A stretch of DNA of 64,000 nucleotides, taken from positions 1 through 64,000 of the forward strand of contig SFGJ01000003.1 in assembly GCA_004557655.1 (NCBI GenBank), written 5' to 3'. Below, piece after piece: positions 24,625 through 32,986 of the stretch. The position numbers and the translations under genes are program-made. The DNA is from Clostridiales bacterium. Lineage in GTDB: Bacteria; Bacillota; Clostridia; Oscillospirales; Oscillospiraceae. Position 1 is the first letter of the stretch, and every line of letters begins with the position of its first letter. Under the pieces are notes generated by a model. The model saw nothing but the letters and a program-made list of their open reading frames with translations. It made no database searches and had not been told where the DNA came from.

Positions 24625-26775
24625 ATGTCAACAATCATTACCAAGCGCCAGTTCCCGGGCTACCACAAGTATGAGATGGATCTGGCCGGCCGGCCTCTGA
24701 CTCTGGAGGTGGGCAAGCTGGCAGAGCTGGCCAACGCCGCCGTGATGGTGGGCTACGGCGACACCCGTGTGCTCTGCTGCGTCACCGCCGCTCCCCGTCC
24801 CCGGGACGGCATCGACTTCTTCCCCCTGAGCGTGGACTTTGAGGAGAAGATGTACTCCGTGGGCCGTATTCCCGGCAGCTTTAACCGCCGTGAGGGCCGC
24901 CCCGGCGAGAAGGGCATCCTGACCAGCCGCGTCATCGACCGCCCCATCCGCCCCCTGTTCCCCTACGATTTCCGTAACGATGTGTCCGTGATGTGCACCG
25001 TCATGGCTGTGGATCACGACTGCTCCCCCGAGATTGCCGCTCTCATCGGCACCTCCGCCGCTCTGGCCATTTCCGACATTCCCTGGAACGGCCCCGTGGG
25101 CGCCCTGAAGGTGGGTCTGGTGGACGGTAAGCTGGTGTTCAATCCCGACGCTGAGCAGCGCAAGGTCAGTGATCTGGATGTCACCGTGGTCTCCACCGGC
25201 AAGAAGGTGGTCATGATCGAGGCCGGCGCCAATGAGGTGCCCAACGATGTAATGTTCGAGGCCATCCGCTCCGCCCACGAGGAGAACCAGAAGCAGATCG
25301 CCCTCATAGGCCAGATGGTCTCCGAGATCGGCAAGCCCAAGTTCGACTATCCCCACGCGGACTTCAATCAGGAGCTGTTTGACAAGATCGTTCATGACTT
25401 TATGGACGAGGCCAAGGCCGCCATGGATACCGACGATAAGAATGTCCGGGAGGCCCGCTGGAACGAGATGATCGAGCACTGGCACGAGAAGTATCTGGAG
25501 GAGTATCCGGATATGGATCAGTATCTGGAAGAATTCACCTACAAGTTCCAGAAGAAGATCGTCAAGGCGTGGCTGCTGCAGGGACACCGTGTGGACGGCC
25601 GCCAGAAGAACGAGATCCGTCCTCTGGACGCCGAGGTGGGCGTGCTGCCCCGTGTCCACGGCTCCGGCCTCTTTACCCGTGGCCAGACCCAGGTCCTCTC
25701 CGTCTGCACCCTGGATACCCTGTCCGCCAATCAGAAGCTGGACACCATCTGGGAGGAGACTGAGAAGCGCTATATGCACCACTACAACTTCCCCGGCTAC
25801 TCTGTTGGTGAGGCTAAGCCCGCCCGCAGCCCCGGCCGCCGGGAGATCGGCCACGGCGCGCTGGCTGAGCGCGCCCTGCTGCCCGTGATCCCCCCGGTGG
25901 AGGAGTTCCCCTATGCCATCCGTGTGGTATCCGAGGTGGTATCCTCCAACGGCTCCACCTCCCAGGGCTCCATCTGCGGCTCTACTCTGGCGCTGATGGA
26001 CGCCGGTGTGCCCATCAAGGCCCCCGTGGCCGGCATTTCCTGTGGCCTCATTCAGGATGATGACGGCTCCTTCACCACCTTTATCGACATTCAGGGCGTG
26101 GAGGACTTCCACGGTGAGATGGACTTCAAGGTGGCCGGCACCAAGAAGGGCATCACCGCCATTCAGATGGACCTGAAGAACGACGGCCTGACCATGGAGA
26201 TCATCCGGAACGCTCTGGACATCACCTACGATGCCCGTGTGCAGATCCTGGACCAGATCATGCTGCCTGTAATCGCCGAGCCCCGGCCCGAGGTCAGCCC
26301 CTATGCCCCCAAGATGATCACCATGCACATTGATCCCGACAAGATCCGGGATGTCATCGGCAAAGGCGGCAGCGTCATCCAGAAGATCGTGGCAGAATCC
26401 GGCGCCAAGATCGACATCGACGATGACGGAACCATCCACATTGCCTCCCCCGACGCCAACTCCTGCGCCCTGGCAAAGAAGTGCATCGACGACATCGTGT
26501 TCGTGCCCGAGGTGGGCGCTCTGTACTATGGACGCGTGGTGCGTCTGATGACCTTCGGCGCCTTCGTGGAGCTGGCTCCCGGCAAGGACGGCCTGGTGCA
26601 TATCTCCAAGCTGGCCGACCACCGCATCGAGAAGGTGGAGGATGCCTGCAAAATCGGCGATATGATGTGGGTCAAGGTCACGGAGATCGACGAAAAGGGC
26701 CGCGTGAACCTCTCTCACAAGGACGCCATGAAGGAGATCAAGGCTAAAGAAGAGGCCGGCGAAGTCATCAAGTAA
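24625..26775 (+). CDS. pnp: Polyribonucleotide nucleotidyltransferase (PNPase)
   Basis: This 716-aa exoribonuclease degrades RNA 3' to 5' by phosphorolysis as a homotrimer. Two RNase PH-like domains are present, with the first FNRREGRPGEKGILTSRVID region and the second from VDGRQKNEIRPLDAEVG. A KH domain (IRDVIGKGGSVIQKI, about 570-630) and an S1 domain (ALYYGRVVRLMTFGAFVEL, about 635-705) follow. RBS AAAGGAG. It is transcribed with or after rpsO. Confidence 0.98.
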   Translation: MSTIITKRQFPGYHKYEMDLAGRPLTLEVGKLAELANAAVMVGYGDTRVLCCVTAAPRPRDGIDFFPLSVDFEEKMYSVGRIPGSFNRREGRPGEKGILTSRVIDRPIRPLFPYDFRNDVSVMCTVMAVDHDCSPEIAALIGTSAALAISDIPWNGPVGALKVGLVDGKLVFNPDAEQRKVSDLDVTVVSTGKKVVMIEAGANEVPNDVMFEAIRSAHEENQKQIALIGQMVSEIGKPKFDYPHADFNQELFDKIVHDFMDEAKAAMDTDDKNVREARWNEMIEHWHEKYLEEYPDMDQYLEEFTYKFQKKIVKAWLLQGHRVDGRQKNEIRPLDAEVGVLPRVHGSGLFTRGQTQVLSVCTLDTLSANQKLDTIWEETEKRYMHHYNFPGYSVGEAKPARSPGRREIGHGALAERALLPVIPPVEEFPYAIRVVSEVVSSNGSTSQGSICGSTLALMDAGVPIKAPVAGISCGLIQDDDGSFTTFIDIQGVEDFHGEMDFKVAGTKKGITAIQMDLKNDGLTMEIIRNALDITYDARVQILDQIMLPVIAEPRPEVSPYAPKMITMHIDPDKIRDVIGKGGSVIQKIVAESGAKIDIDDDGTIHIASPDANSCALAKKCIDDIVFVPEVGALYYGRVVRLMTFGAFVELAPGKDGLVHISKLADHRIEKVEDACKIGDMMWVKVTEIDEKGRVNLSHKDAMKEIKAKEEAGEVIK

Positions 26776-26796
26776 TTTCCGATTTCTATAGCAAAA

Positions 26797-26826
26797 GAGG
26801 ACACCCCTCGGTGTCCTCTTTTTTTT
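26797..26826 (+). terminator. pnp terminator
   Basis: GAGGACACC (26797-26805), loop CCTC, GGTGTCCTC (26810-26818), then eight T residues. Confidence 0.92.
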
Positions 26827-26924
26827 GCGCCGGTTTTTCGTTTTATCCCTGATTTTGCATCGTCTCCGCGCCCATCTTCGCCGGCTGCTGCCGCAGCCCC
26901 GTCCTTTTTGCTTTCCGCCTTCTC

Positions 26925-27800
26925 TCACCCCAGCAGCCCTGTGATGTCCTCCACCGTAAGCTGGGGCTGCAGCGCCAGATTCACTCCATAGGCCATCATG
27001 CGGCTCAGCTCCCGCACGCGCTGGTCGATGTCCCGGGGCGTGACAAACAGGGCCTCCCCCTCCGCCGGCGGAGCATCCTCTCCCACCAGCCGCTCTGCCC
27101 GGATCACTGTGGGCAGTCCCAAGGCCAGCACCGGCACGCCCAGGGTTTTCTCCGACACCTCCTTGCGTTGGTTGCCCACCCCGGAACCGGGGACAAGCCC
27201 CGCGTCCGTCAATTGCAAGACACCGCACAGCCGCTCCCGGCTGCGGGCCGCCAAGGCATCCAGCACGATGATACACCGGGGCCGCAGCATCTCCGTCACG
27301 GCGGCGATCAACTCCCAGGTCTCCACCCCTGTTTCCGCCAAAACGCCGGTGGTCAGGGCCGCCACGGAGGAAAAGCCACGGAATTCCTGGGGCATGGAGC
27401 GAAGCATATGCCGGGTCACCAGGATATGTCCCAGCGCCAGCGGCCCCACGGCATCCGCCGTCAGTGAGCGGTTGCCCAGGCCCACCACCAGCACCGGCTC
27501 CTCGCCGCCCGGCAGCAGAGCCATCAGCTCCCGGGCGATGCACTGGGCTCCCTGCACGAAAAAATCCTTTCGCCGATGCAGATACGGCGCAAGCTCCATG
27601 GTGATGTATTTTCCCACAGGTCGCTCCAGCCGCCGGGCCTGCTCCGGGTCAGTGAGCTCCATGTAGGTCAAGGCGTAGCCATCCCGCATTTTCCGCCGCA
27701 CCTCCATACCCGGGCAGGAGGCGATCTGCGCCGCTCCCATATGAATTTGCGCCGCTTCCAGTGCCAGATCCGTTCCCAAAACGCTCACCCTTGTGGTCAC
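26925..27800 (-). CDS. gpr: GPR endopeptidase (spore germination protease)
   Basis: During germination this aspartic-type protease cleaves the small acid-soluble proteins that coat spore DNA. Recognisable are VLVVGLGNRSLTADAVGP, AALTTGVLAETG, IIVLDALAAR and the signature GSGVGNQRKEVSEKTLGVPV. TDLA near the N-terminus matches the autoprocessing site of the zymogen, which mimics the SASP target. I favour GTG 27800, about nine residues before TDLA as in the family. The frame extends to 27881 but without an RBS. It is divergent from rpsT, as in Bacillus. Confidence 0.92.
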   Translation of the reverse strand: MTTRVSVLGTDLALEAAQIHMGAAQIASCPGMEVRRKMRDGYALTYMELTDPEQARRLERPVGKYITMELAPYLHRRKDFFVQGAQCIARELMALLPGGEEPVLVVGLGNRSLTADAVGPLALGHILVTRHMLRSMPQEFRGFSSVAALTTGVLAETGVETWELIAAVTEMLRPRCIIVLDALAARSRERLCGVLQLTDAGLVPGSGVGNQRKEVSEKTLGVPVLALGLPTVIRAERLVGEDAPPAEGEALFVTPRDIDQRVRELSRMMAYGVNLALQPQLTVEDITGLLG

Positions 27801-27896
27801 ACCCCTTTCAAAAACACAAAATATTGTGGCTAATATGTAGTCTTCCGCCGAAATCAGAAAATATTCAATTTTTTCCGGCAAATCTCAAAAAAGGGC

Positions 27897-27925
27897 TTGC
27901 AATTTAGGATAATCAATGCTAAAAT
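27897..27925 (+). promoter_or_regulatory. rpsT promoter
   Basis: TTGCAA (27897-27902), 17-nt spacer, TAAAAT (27920-27925), about 60 nt before the rpsT start. Confidence 0.75.
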
Positions 27926-27988
27926 ATCATCCTGCGTGGATGTTTTTTAAGGCGAAACGCGAAATTGATCGTCGGGGAGGTGTTTGGT

Positions 27989-28252
27989 TTGCCGAATATC
28001 AAGTCTGCTAAGAAGCGTGTTCTGGTGTCCGAGGCTCGTAATGCCCGCAATAAGGCCGAGCGCTCCGCACTGAAGACCGCTATCAAAAAGTTCGAGGCTG
28101 CTGCCGTTGAAGGCAATCGCACCGAAGCCGAGGGCGCTTACAAGGTTGCAGTGAAGAGCATCGACAAGGCTTCCGCAAAGGGCCTGCTGCACAAGAATAA
28201 CGCAGCTCACAAGAAGAGCGCTCTGACTCTGAAGCTCAATAGCATTGGCTGA
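27989..28252 (+). CDS. rpsT: 30S ribosomal protein S20 (TTG start)
   Basis: The 87-aa basic protein begins (M)PNIKSAKKRVL, the S20 N-terminus, and ends KKSALTLKLNSIG. Start TTG 27989 is set by GGGGAGG 8 nt upstream; no ATG fits. S20 binds 16S rRNA early in 30S assembly, and in other bacteria its non-ATG start is part of autogenous control. Confidence 0.97.
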   Translation: MPNIKSAKKRVLVSEARNARNKAERSALKTAIKKFEAAAVEGNRTEAEGAYKVAVKSIDKASAKGLLHKNNAAHKKSALTLKLNSIG

Positions 28253-28265
28253 TAAACCAAACTAA

Positions 28266-28294
28266 GAGGACGCCTGCGGGTGTCCTCTTTTTTT
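28266..28294 (+). terminator. rpsT terminator
   Basis: GAGGACGCC (28266-28274), loop TGCG, GGTGTCCTC (28279-28287), then a T-run. Confidence 0.92.
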
Positions 28295-28313
28295 GCTTGC
28301 ATATATTTTTCCC

Positions 28314-28342
28314 TTGACTCCCGGCGAAAATCGTGATACGCT
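28314..28342 (+). promoter_or_regulatory. glyS promoter
   Basis: TTGACT (28314-28319), 17-nt spacer, TACGCT (28337-28342), just upstream of the T-box leader. Confidence 0.65.
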
Positions 28343-28516
28343 TACTCCATTACAGGCGATGATGGGCGTGGCGGCCCGGAGCCGCGGGAGGAAATGCCCG
28401 CCGGTTGGCACCGTTACAGCCATAGAGTGCGGGAAAAACCCGAATTCAGGTGGAACCACGGACTATGCTTTTAGTTCGCCCTGAGCTGCGTCGGCAGTTC
28501 GGGGCGCTTTTTGTTT
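28343..28516 (+). promoter_or_regulatory. T-box riboswitch of glyS
   Basis: The conserved T-box sequence AGGTGGAACCACGG (28448-28461) precedes a terminator stem (28477-28489/28494-28506) and TTTTTGTTTT. The short stem I (no room for stem II) is usual for glycine T-boxes. Uncharged tRNA-Gly should stabilise the antiterminator and turn on glyS. The specifier codon was not resolved by eye. Confidence 0.88.
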
Positions 28517-28554
28517 TACTGAGCTGAAAATTCATCATATAAAGGAGAATCACT

Positions 28555-29976
28555 ATGAAAAACACTGACAAGACCATGGACAAGATCGTTGCCCTGTGCA
28601 AAAACCGCGGCTTCATCTTTGCCGGCTCCGAGATCTACGGTGGTCTGGCCAACACCTGGGACTACGGTCCTCTGGGCGTGGAGCTGAAGAACAATGTGAA
28701 GAAGGCCTGGTGGAAAAAGTTCGTCCAGGAGAACCCCTACAACGTGGGGCAGGATGCCGCCATTTTGATGAATCCCCAGACCTGGGTGGCCAGCGGCCAT
28801 CTGGCGGGCTTCTCCGATCCTCTCATGGATTGCAAGGAGTGCAAGGAGCGCTTCCGGGCGGACAAGCTCATTGAGGACTGGTGCGCCGAAAACGGTGTGG
28901 CGCTGCCTAAGCCCATCGACGCATTCTCCCAGCAGGAGATGAAGGACTTCGTGGAGGAGAAGAACATCCCCTGCCCCTCCTGCGGCAAGCATAACTTCAC
29001 CGACATCCGTCAGTTTAACCTCATGTTCAAGACCTTCCAGGGAGTCACCGAGGATGCCAAGAACACCGTGTACCTGCGGCCCGAGACCGCCCAGGGTATC
29101 TTCACCAACTTCGTCAATACCCAGCGCACCACCCGGCGCAAGCTGCCCTTCGGCGTGTGCCAGATCGGTAAGTCCTTCCGCAACGAGATCACCCCGGGCA
29201 ACTTCATTTTCCGTGTCCGTGAGTTCGAGCAAATGGAGCTGGAGTTCTTCTGCAAGCCCGGCACCGACCTGGAGTGGTTCAATTACTGGCGCACCTTCTG
29301 CCACAACTGGCTGCTGGGCATCGGTCTCAAGGACGAAAACCTGCGTCTGCGTGACCACGATCCCGAGGAGCTGTGCTTCTACTCCAAGGCCACCACGGAC
29401 TTTGAGTTCCTGTTCCCCTTCGGCTGGGGTGAGCTGTGGGGCGTGGCTGACCGCACCGACTACGACCTGACCCAGCACCAGAACACCTCCGGCAAGGACC
29501 TGACCTACTTTGATCCTGAGACCAACCAGCGCTACATTCCCTATGTGGTGGAGCCGTCTCTGGGCGTGGAGCGCAGCGTGCTGGCGGTGCTGTGTGACGC
29601 TTATGACGAGGAAGTGGTGGACGAGAGCAAGAACGATGTGCGCGTGGTGCTGCATCTGCATCCCGCCCTGGCCCCCTACAAGGCGGCCATCCTGCCCCTG
29701 AGCAAGAAGCTCTCCGAGCCGGCCATGAAGATCTACGAGGAGCTGGCAAAGGAATGGATGATCGACTTCGACGAGACCGGCTCCATCGGCAAGCGCTATC
29801 GCCGGGAGGACGAAATCGGCACGCCCTTCTGCATCACCGTGGACTTTGACACCGTGGGCGACGCTGAAAAGGCCGGCGACAACTGCGTCACCGTTCGCGA
29901 GCGCGACAGCATGGAGCAGGTCAGAATCCCCATCAGCGAGCTGAAGGCATATCTCACCGAGAAGCTGGCCTACTAA
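28555..29976 (+). CDS. glyS: Glycyl-tRNA synthetase, single-chain alpha2 type
   Basis: This 473-aa class-II synthetase charges tRNA-Gly. Motifs include FIFAGSEIYGGLANTWDYGP at the N-terminus, the zinc-site cysteines CKECKERF and CPSCGKHNF, motif 2 around FRNEITPGNFIFRVREFEQM, and motif 3 VVEPSLGVERSVLAVL. An anticodon-binding domain follows. It is the eukaryote-like dimeric form common in Firmicutes, not the bacterial alpha2beta2 form. RBS AAAGGAG. Confidence 0.97.
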   Translation: MKNTDKTMDKIVALCKNRGFIFAGSEIYGGLANTWDYGPLGVELKNNVKKAWWKKFVQENPYNVGQDAAILMNPQTWVASGHLAGFSDPLMDCKECKERFRADKLIEDWCAENGVALPKPIDAFSQQEMKDFVEEKNIPCPSCGKHNFTDIRQFNLMFKTFQGVTEDAKNTVYLRPETAQGIFTNFVNTQRTTRRKLPFGVCQIGKSFRNEITPGNFIFRVREFEQMELEFFCKPGTDLEWFNYWRTFCHNWLLGIGLKDENLRLRDHDPEELCFYSKATTDFEFLFPFGWGELWGVADRTDYDLTQHQNTSGKDLTYFDPETNQRYIPYVVEPSLGVERSVLAVLCDAYDEEVVDESKNDVRVVLHLHPALAPYKAAILPLSKKLSEPAMKIYEELAKEWMIDFDETGSIGKRYRREDEIGTPFCITVDFDTVGDAEKAGDNCVTVRERDSMEQVRIPISELKAYLTEKLAY

Positions 29977-29979
29977 GCC

Positions 29980-30102
29980 ATGAAAATGAAAAAGCAACTG
30001 GCCGCAGGCGGCGCCCTGCTGGTCATGACCGCTGCCGCCTGCGTGAAGCTGGCCAAATGGGCAGGCAGGAAGATCGACCAACGACAACAGAAAAAGAAGT
30101 GA
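29980..30102 (+). CDS. Possible 40-aa small membrane protein
   Basis: ATG 29980 opens MKMKKQLAAGGALLVMTAAA and ends in a very basic tail (RKIDQRQQKKK). That is one hydrophobic segment flanked by positive charges, plausible as a small membrane protein. The distance from the glyS stop is 3 nt, so it would be translated from the glyS mRNA, but no strong RBS is visible. The cysteine after TAAA resembles a lipobox. Confidence 0.4.
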   Translation: MKMKKQLAAGGALLVMTAAACVKLAKWAGRKIDQRQQKKK

Positions 30103-30114
30103 TTTTAAGCACAA

Positions 30115-30150
30115 GGGGGGGACAGGCATTGCCTGTTCCCCCCTGATTTT
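30115..30150. terminator. Terminator between glyS and noc
   Basis: Seven G, ACAGGC, loop ATT, GCCTGT and a C-run (30115-30143), then TGATTTT on the plus strand. It serves glyS. Confidence 0.8.
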
Positions 30151-30965
30151 CACGCCGTCCTCCCCCCCTTGGGGATCCGTATGGTCAGCAAAATTTCGTC
30201 CTCCGTATCCTGGCGTCCGCAGGCGGCATTGACTCCCGCCGAACGCATGAGACTCAGTGACCTGTCCAGACTGTTGAGAAACAGCCGCACATCCTTGAGG
30301 ATGAAGGTGGGCCGCCGCCGGGGCGGTGTGGTCCGGATCGCGCGCAGCAGCGATTCTATGTATTCCTCCGTCTGTGCCACATTCATGCGCCGGGCAATGA
30401 TGGTCTTGGCTGCCGCGATCTGTTCCTCCTGGTCCGTAAGCCGCAGCAGCGCCCGGGCGTGACGCTCCGACAGATCCCCCTGCCGCAGAAGCTCCACCAC
30501 CGGCGGCGGCAGGCGCAGAAGCCGCAGCTTGTTGGCCACGGCGGATTGGGATTTGCCCAGCCTGCGGGCCGCCTCCTCCTGGCTCAGGCCCCACCGCTGC
30601 ACAAGCTGGGCGATGGCCGCCGCCTCCTCCATGTAGTTCAGATCCCGCCGCTGGAGGTTTTCCATGAGGGCCAGCAGGGCTGAGTCCTCCTCCCCTACCT
30701 GGGCGATGAGGCACGGCAGCTCCTTTAGTCCCGCCATTTTGGCGGCACGGAAGCGCCGCTCCCCGGCCACCAGCTCGTACTCTTTGCCCCGGGTGCGCAC
30801 GGTGGCGGGCTGCAAAATGCCGTACTGCCGGATGCTGTCTGTCAGCTCCTTAAGCCCCTCCGGGTCAAAATCACGGCGGGGCTGATGAGGATTGGGTACG
30901 ATGCGCTCCAGAGGTATGTACCGCACCCGGCTCGAAAGAAAATCACTTTTGAGTGTATTTTTCAT
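30150..30965 (-). CDS. noc: ParB-family nucleoid occlusion protein (Noc-like)
   Basis: The 271-aa protein has the ParB N-terminal CTP-binding domain: IPLERIVPNPHQPRRDF, AGERRFRAAKMAGL, ENLQRRDLN. A HTH reads LSQEEAARRLGKSQSAVANKL. It stands alone, whereas the other ParB in the window (46225) sits beside parA. Noc arose from ParB and binds distinct sites to keep division septa off the nucleoid. ATG 30965 has GGAGG 8 nt upstream. A second true ParB cannot be excluded. Confidence 0.8.
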   Translation of the reverse strand: MKNTLKSDFLSSRVRYIPLERIVPNPHQPRRDFDPEGLKELTDSIRQYGILQPATVRTRGKEYELVAGERRFRAAKMAGLKELPCLIAQVGEEDSALLALMENLQRRDLNYMEEAAAIAQLVQRWGLSQEEAARRLGKSQSAVANKLRLLRLPPPVVELLRQGDLSERHARALLRLTDQEEQIAAAKTIIARRMNVAQTEEYIESLLRAIRTTPPRRRPTFILKDVRLFLNSLDRSLSLMRSAGVNAACGRQDTEDEILLTIRIPKGGRTA

Positions 30966-31050
30966 GTAAAACACCTCCTTTTTCCCAAATATAGCAGAAG
31001 AAGGCGAAAAAAAAGAGGGAAATTCGTCGGGAAATCAAATTATGATTGCA

Positions 31051-31078
31051 AAAAAGCACCCCCGCAGGGGTGCTTTTT
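31051..31078 (-). terminator. Terminator of the mnmE-degV-prmA operon
   Basis: AAAAAGCACCCC (31051-31062), loop CGCA, GGGGTGCTTTTT (31067-31078); T-runs on both strands. Confidence 0.88.
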
Positions 31079-31089
31079 CTTGCCGTTCT

Positions 31090-32022
31090 TTACCGGCACA
31101 GGAAGCTGAACCAGCCCTCGCTTTGGCAGGTTTCCACGATGTCCCAGCCGTCCCGGCGCAGATGCTCCGCCACCTCACCGACCCGGTCGTCGATGATGCC
31201 GGAGCAGAGGAAGCATCCCCCCTCCTTCAAAAAGGGCCGCACCTGCGGGGAAATGCCCAGGATGACATCCGCCACGATGTTGGCCACCACCATGTCGTAC
31301 TCGCCGCCGAATTCCTTCTGCAAGGCGTGATCCGTGACCACATTGCCCCAGCGGACGGTGTAGCGGTCCCTGCCGATACCGTTGATGGCGGCGTTTTCGT
31401 AGGCCACATCCACGCACTTGTCGTCAATGTCGCAGGCAAAGGCCTCCCTCGCCCCCAGCAACAGAGCGGCAATGGATAAGATCCCGCTGCCGCAGCCCAG
31501 ATCCAGCACCCGCTCACCGCCGTGGATATGCCCATCCAGCGTCTGCAGGCACAGTCTCGTGGTAGCATGGCTCCCGGTGCCGAAGGTCAACCCCGGATTC
31601 AGCCGCAGCTCCACCCGGTGGGTGCTGCCGGCCTCCTCCCACTCCGGGATTACCAGCAGCCGCTCGCCGATCTCCATGGGCTTATAAAACTGCTTCCAGT
31701 TGTTCTCCCAGTCGGCGTCCGCCACGGCAGCATGGGTAAGCCTCGCCTCCGGCAGGGCAGAGAGCATCTCCTCCACGGAACGAAGACACTTTTTTCCATC
31801 GCCGTCATCCGGCAGATAGAAGGTCACCCGGCAAAGCCCCTTCTTCTCCCGCAAAAGTTCGTCGTCCACATAGTCCCAGTATTGATGGTTATTTTCCAAA
31901 AAATCTTTAAAATCCGCCTCGTCGTCAATGACCAGGCCTTCGATCCCCATATCCTCCAAACGGCCGCACAGGTCGTCCAGTCCTCCGGAGCAGGTATCAA
32001 TGCGCGCCTCGATCCAGTTCAT
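31090..32022 (-). CDS. prmA: Ribosomal protein L11 methyltransferase
   Basis: The 310-aa enzyme trimethylates L11 with SAM. The substrate-recognition domain (1-125) is followed by the Rossmann fold with GLTFGTGSHATTRLCL and the SAM motif VLDLGCGSGILSIAA, then VANIVADVILGI. ATG 32022 overlaps the upstream degV stop by 4 nt (ATGA). The longer open frame into degV is not the real start. Confidence 0.95.
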   Translation of the reverse strand: MNWIEARIDTCSGGLDDLCGRLEDMGIEGLVIDDEADFKDFLENNHQYWDYVDDELLREKKGLCRVTFYLPDDGDGKKCLRSVEEMLSALPEARLTHAAVADADWENNWKQFYKPMEIGERLLVIPEWEEAGSTHRVELRLNPGLTFGTGSHATTRLCLQTLDGHIHGGERVLDLGCGSGILSIAALLLGAREAFACDIDDKCVDVAYENAAINGIGRDRYTVRWGNVVTDHALQKEFGGEYDMVVANIVADVILGISPQVRPFLKEGGCFLCSGIIDDRVGEVAEHLRRDGWDIVETCQSEGWFSFLCR

Positions 32023-32891
32023 CGCTTGGTACCTATAAAGAAGATGCCCATGGTATTCGGTCCGGTGTGGCTGCCGATAACGGGGCCGATGTAGTTGATA
32101 TGTACCGTTTTGGTGCCGAAGCGGTCCTTGATCTGCCGGGCCACCGCACGGGCTTCCTCCTCGCAGTCGGCGTGGCATATGAACATGGTCTGCTCCTCGG
32201 GGCGGATGGCCAGGCGCTCAATGGAATCCAGCAGCGCCTTGAGAGCAGCCTTGCGGCCCCGGGCCTTGCCCACCGGCACCAGCTTACCTTCATCGGAGGT
32301 ATGCATGATGGGCTTGATGGAGAGCATGGTGCCCACAAAGGCGGTGGTGGCGCTGACCCGGCCGCCCCGCTTGAGGAAGTTCAGGTCATCCACGGTGAAC
32401 CAGTGGCAAATACTTAGCCGATTCTCCTCCACCCACGCAGCCAGCTCTGCGGCAGAGAGCCCCGCCCTCTTCTGCTGGGCTGCCAGATACAGCAGCAAAC
32501 CTTCCCCCAGAGAGGCGCTGAGAGAATCCACCACGTGTATTTCCGCCTCAGGAAACTCCGACCGCAGGTCGTTGGCGGCAATTACGGCGGACTGGTAGGT
32601 AGTGGACAGCGCCGAGGAAAAGCACACGCATACGATGTCCTTTCCTCTTTCCAGCACCTTGCGCATGGCATCCTGGAACTGGCCCACGTTCGCCGCGGAA
32701 GTGGTGGCCAGCTTGCCCGCGCGGATGCGCTTATAAAACTCCTCGTTGGAAATGGCGGTGCCCGCCAGATCATTGGGATAATCCTGCCCATCCATGTGCA
32801 TGGTCAGGGGCAGAACTTCCAGCTCCAACTCACGGGCCATGCTGTCTGTCAGGTCACAGCAGCTGTCTGTCATCAAAACATAGTCACGCAT
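32019..32891 (-). CDS. DegV-family fatty-acid-binding protein
   Basis: The 290-aa EDD-fold protein opens VLMTDSCCDLTDSMA and has the lipid head-group segment TTSAANVGQF. It also has VVDSLSASLGEGLL and FLKRGGRVSATTAFVGTMLSIKP. DegV/FakB proteins bind acyl chains and present them to fatty-acid kinase. No kinase gene is here. ATG 32891 has AAGGAGG at 6 nt. It lies between mnmE and prmA in one transcript. Confidence 0.92.
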   Translation of the reverse strand: MRDYVLMTDSCCDLTDSMARELELEVLPLTMHMDGQDYPNDLAGTAISNEEFYKRIRAGKLATTSAANVGQFQDAMRKVLERGKDIVCVCFSSALSTTYQSAVIAANDLRSEFPEAEIHVVDSLSASLGEGLLLYLAAQQKRAGLSAAELAAWVEENRLSICHWFTVDDLNFLKRGGRVSATTAFVGTMLSIKPIMHTSDEGKLVPVGKARGRKAALKALLDSIERLAIRPEEQTMFICHADCEEEARAVARQIKDRFGTKTVHINYIGPVIGSHTGPNTMGIFFIGTKR

Positions 32892-32986
32892 AGTATGCCT
32901 CCTTACTGATTCGGGTGTTGGTGTTGTTCGTTGCATAAAACGGTATCGAGCCGCCGGGCAACCGCCGGCCCCTTGAAAGTTTATCC

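Noticed and set aside
24628..27543. Very long minus-strand open frame (971 codons) opposite pnp
   Set aside because: It is the antisense shadow of the GC-rich pnp gene; its translation is low-complexity Gly/His/Leu with no domain, and it lacks an RBS.
27840..27881. Upstream TTG start for gpr
   Set aside because: No RBS, and the extra 27 residues are absent from known GPR proteins.
28516..30714. 732-codon minus-strand frame opposite glyS
   Set aside because: Shadow of glyS and the start of noc; the product is a repetitive composition without motifs.
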